Of a stretch of DNA of 5,854 nucleotides, positions 5,322 to 5,854 are shown piece after piece (within the stretch, counting starts at the first letter, position 1; each line of letters begins with the position of its first letter). Position numbers and translations under genes: made by a program. Source of the stretch: Desulfuromonas sp. (lineage in GTDB: Bacteria > Desulfobacterota > Desulfuromonadia > Desulfuromonadales > Trichloromonadaceae); NCBI GenBank assembly GCA_030145265.1, contig JAQYWA010000142.1:1-5854 (forward strand), in the 5' to 3' direction. The notes below the pieces were generated by a model that saw nothing but the letters and a program-made list of their open reading frames with translations, was not told the origin of the DNA and did no database searches.

Positions 5322-5854
5322 ATGATTCAGGACCCGACCAATCAATACATCAAAACCATCCTTGCCCACTATGCCCTGACCGGCAAAGATGTTCTCGAAA
5401 TCGGTTGCGGCAGCGGCCGCATCACCCGCGATCTGGCCGGTTATGCCCGGAGGGTGCTGGCCACCGATCCCGACGCCGCGGCGATAACCAAGGCTCGCTC
5501 AATCGTGACCGCCGCCAATGTCGAGTTTCAGCTGGCGCCTGCTGGCGTTCCCGATTTGCCCTCCCGCTCTTTTGACCTGGTCATCTATACCCTGTCGCTC
5601 CATCATGTCCCCATGGGACAGATGACCGCCAGCCTGGAGCAGGCCGGGCAACTGCTCAGAGAGGACGGGGTAATCATGGTGCTCGAACCGGGGGCAGGGG
5701 GACCGTTCATGGAAGCCAAGCAGCGCTTCGGCATCGGCAGTGGCGACGAAAGCCGCGAGCAGGCCGCGGCGCTGCGTGCCCTGCACGAGTTGGAGGGGTG
5801 GACAGTCGGTGAAACTATCTGTTTTGATACCTTCTTCCAGTTTGTCGATGAGGA
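5322..5854 (+). CDS. Class I SAM-dependent methyltransferase, 3' end missing
   Basis: The reading frame is open from ATG 5322 to the window edge, giving 177 residues of an incomplete protein. Motif I is VLEIGCGSGRIT (residues 24-35), the glycine-rich SAM-binding loop. D49 in VLATDPD is the acidic residue expected to bind the ribose at the end of strand 2. FDLVIYTLSLHHV matches the strand-4 region (motif II), and the following LLREDGVIMVLEPG matches the helix and strand 5 of the Rossmann-like fold. These show a methyltransferase of the Methyltransf_11/25 type, but nothing identifies the substrate, so no gene name is given. It lies 113 bp after tag, with repeat copy C between, so joint transcription with tag is possible but not shown. 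Truncation is due to the window only. Confidence 0.88.
   Translation, partial: MIQDPTNQYIKTILAHYALTGKDVLEIGCGSGRITRDLAGYARRVLATDPDAAAITKARSIVTAANVEFQLAPAGVPDLPSRSFDLVIYTLSLHHVPMGQMTASLEQAGQLLREDGVIMVLEPGAGGPFMEAKQRFGIGSGDESREQAAALRALHELEGWTVGETICFDTFFQFVDE

Overview
The window looks like chromosomal DNA from an anaerobic or microaerophilic bacterium, most likely a deltaproteobacterium of the Desulfuromonadales (Geobacter/Desulfuromonas/Pelobacter) type. This is an inference from a rubrerythrin gene, a soluble REC-PAS-PAS histidine kinase of a style common in that group, moderately GC-rich genes with more AT-rich spacers, and short dispersed repeats between genes. No sequence here fixes the taxon.

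Layout from left to right. Bases 1-60 may be the 3' end of a rightward gene. A leftward gene (119-811) encodes an exported, rubrerythrin-like protein, with an extended -10 promoter about 80 bp upstream. A divergent spacer of about 460 bp holds the first copy of a dispersed repeat. A rightward gene (1272-3227) encodes a soluble hybrid histidine kinase, REC-PAS-PAS-HisKA-HATPase, starting at TTG. A second repeat copy covers its stop codon, followed by about 220 bp with no supported gene. Next come rsgA (3540-4475, ribosome-assembly GTPase, TTG start), a different inverted-repeat element of about 120 bp (4499-4617), tag (4639-5208, 3-methyladenine DNA glycosylase I), a diverged third copy of the first repeat, and a SAM-dependent methyltransferase (5322 onward) cut by the window edge.

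The genes do not form an obvious pathway or one tight operon. Every gap is longer than 100 bp and most hold a repeat. Themes are oxidative-stress defence (rubrerythrin), signalling (an orphan kinase), ribosome maturation (RsgA) and alkylation repair (Tag). I see no defence system, phage, CRISPR array, transposase gene or RNA gene. The points most worth following are the exported rubrerythrin with two apparently substituted diiron ligands, the dispersed repeat family that brackets the kinase gene, and the repeat that abuts tag, which lacks a visible Shine-Dalgarno.
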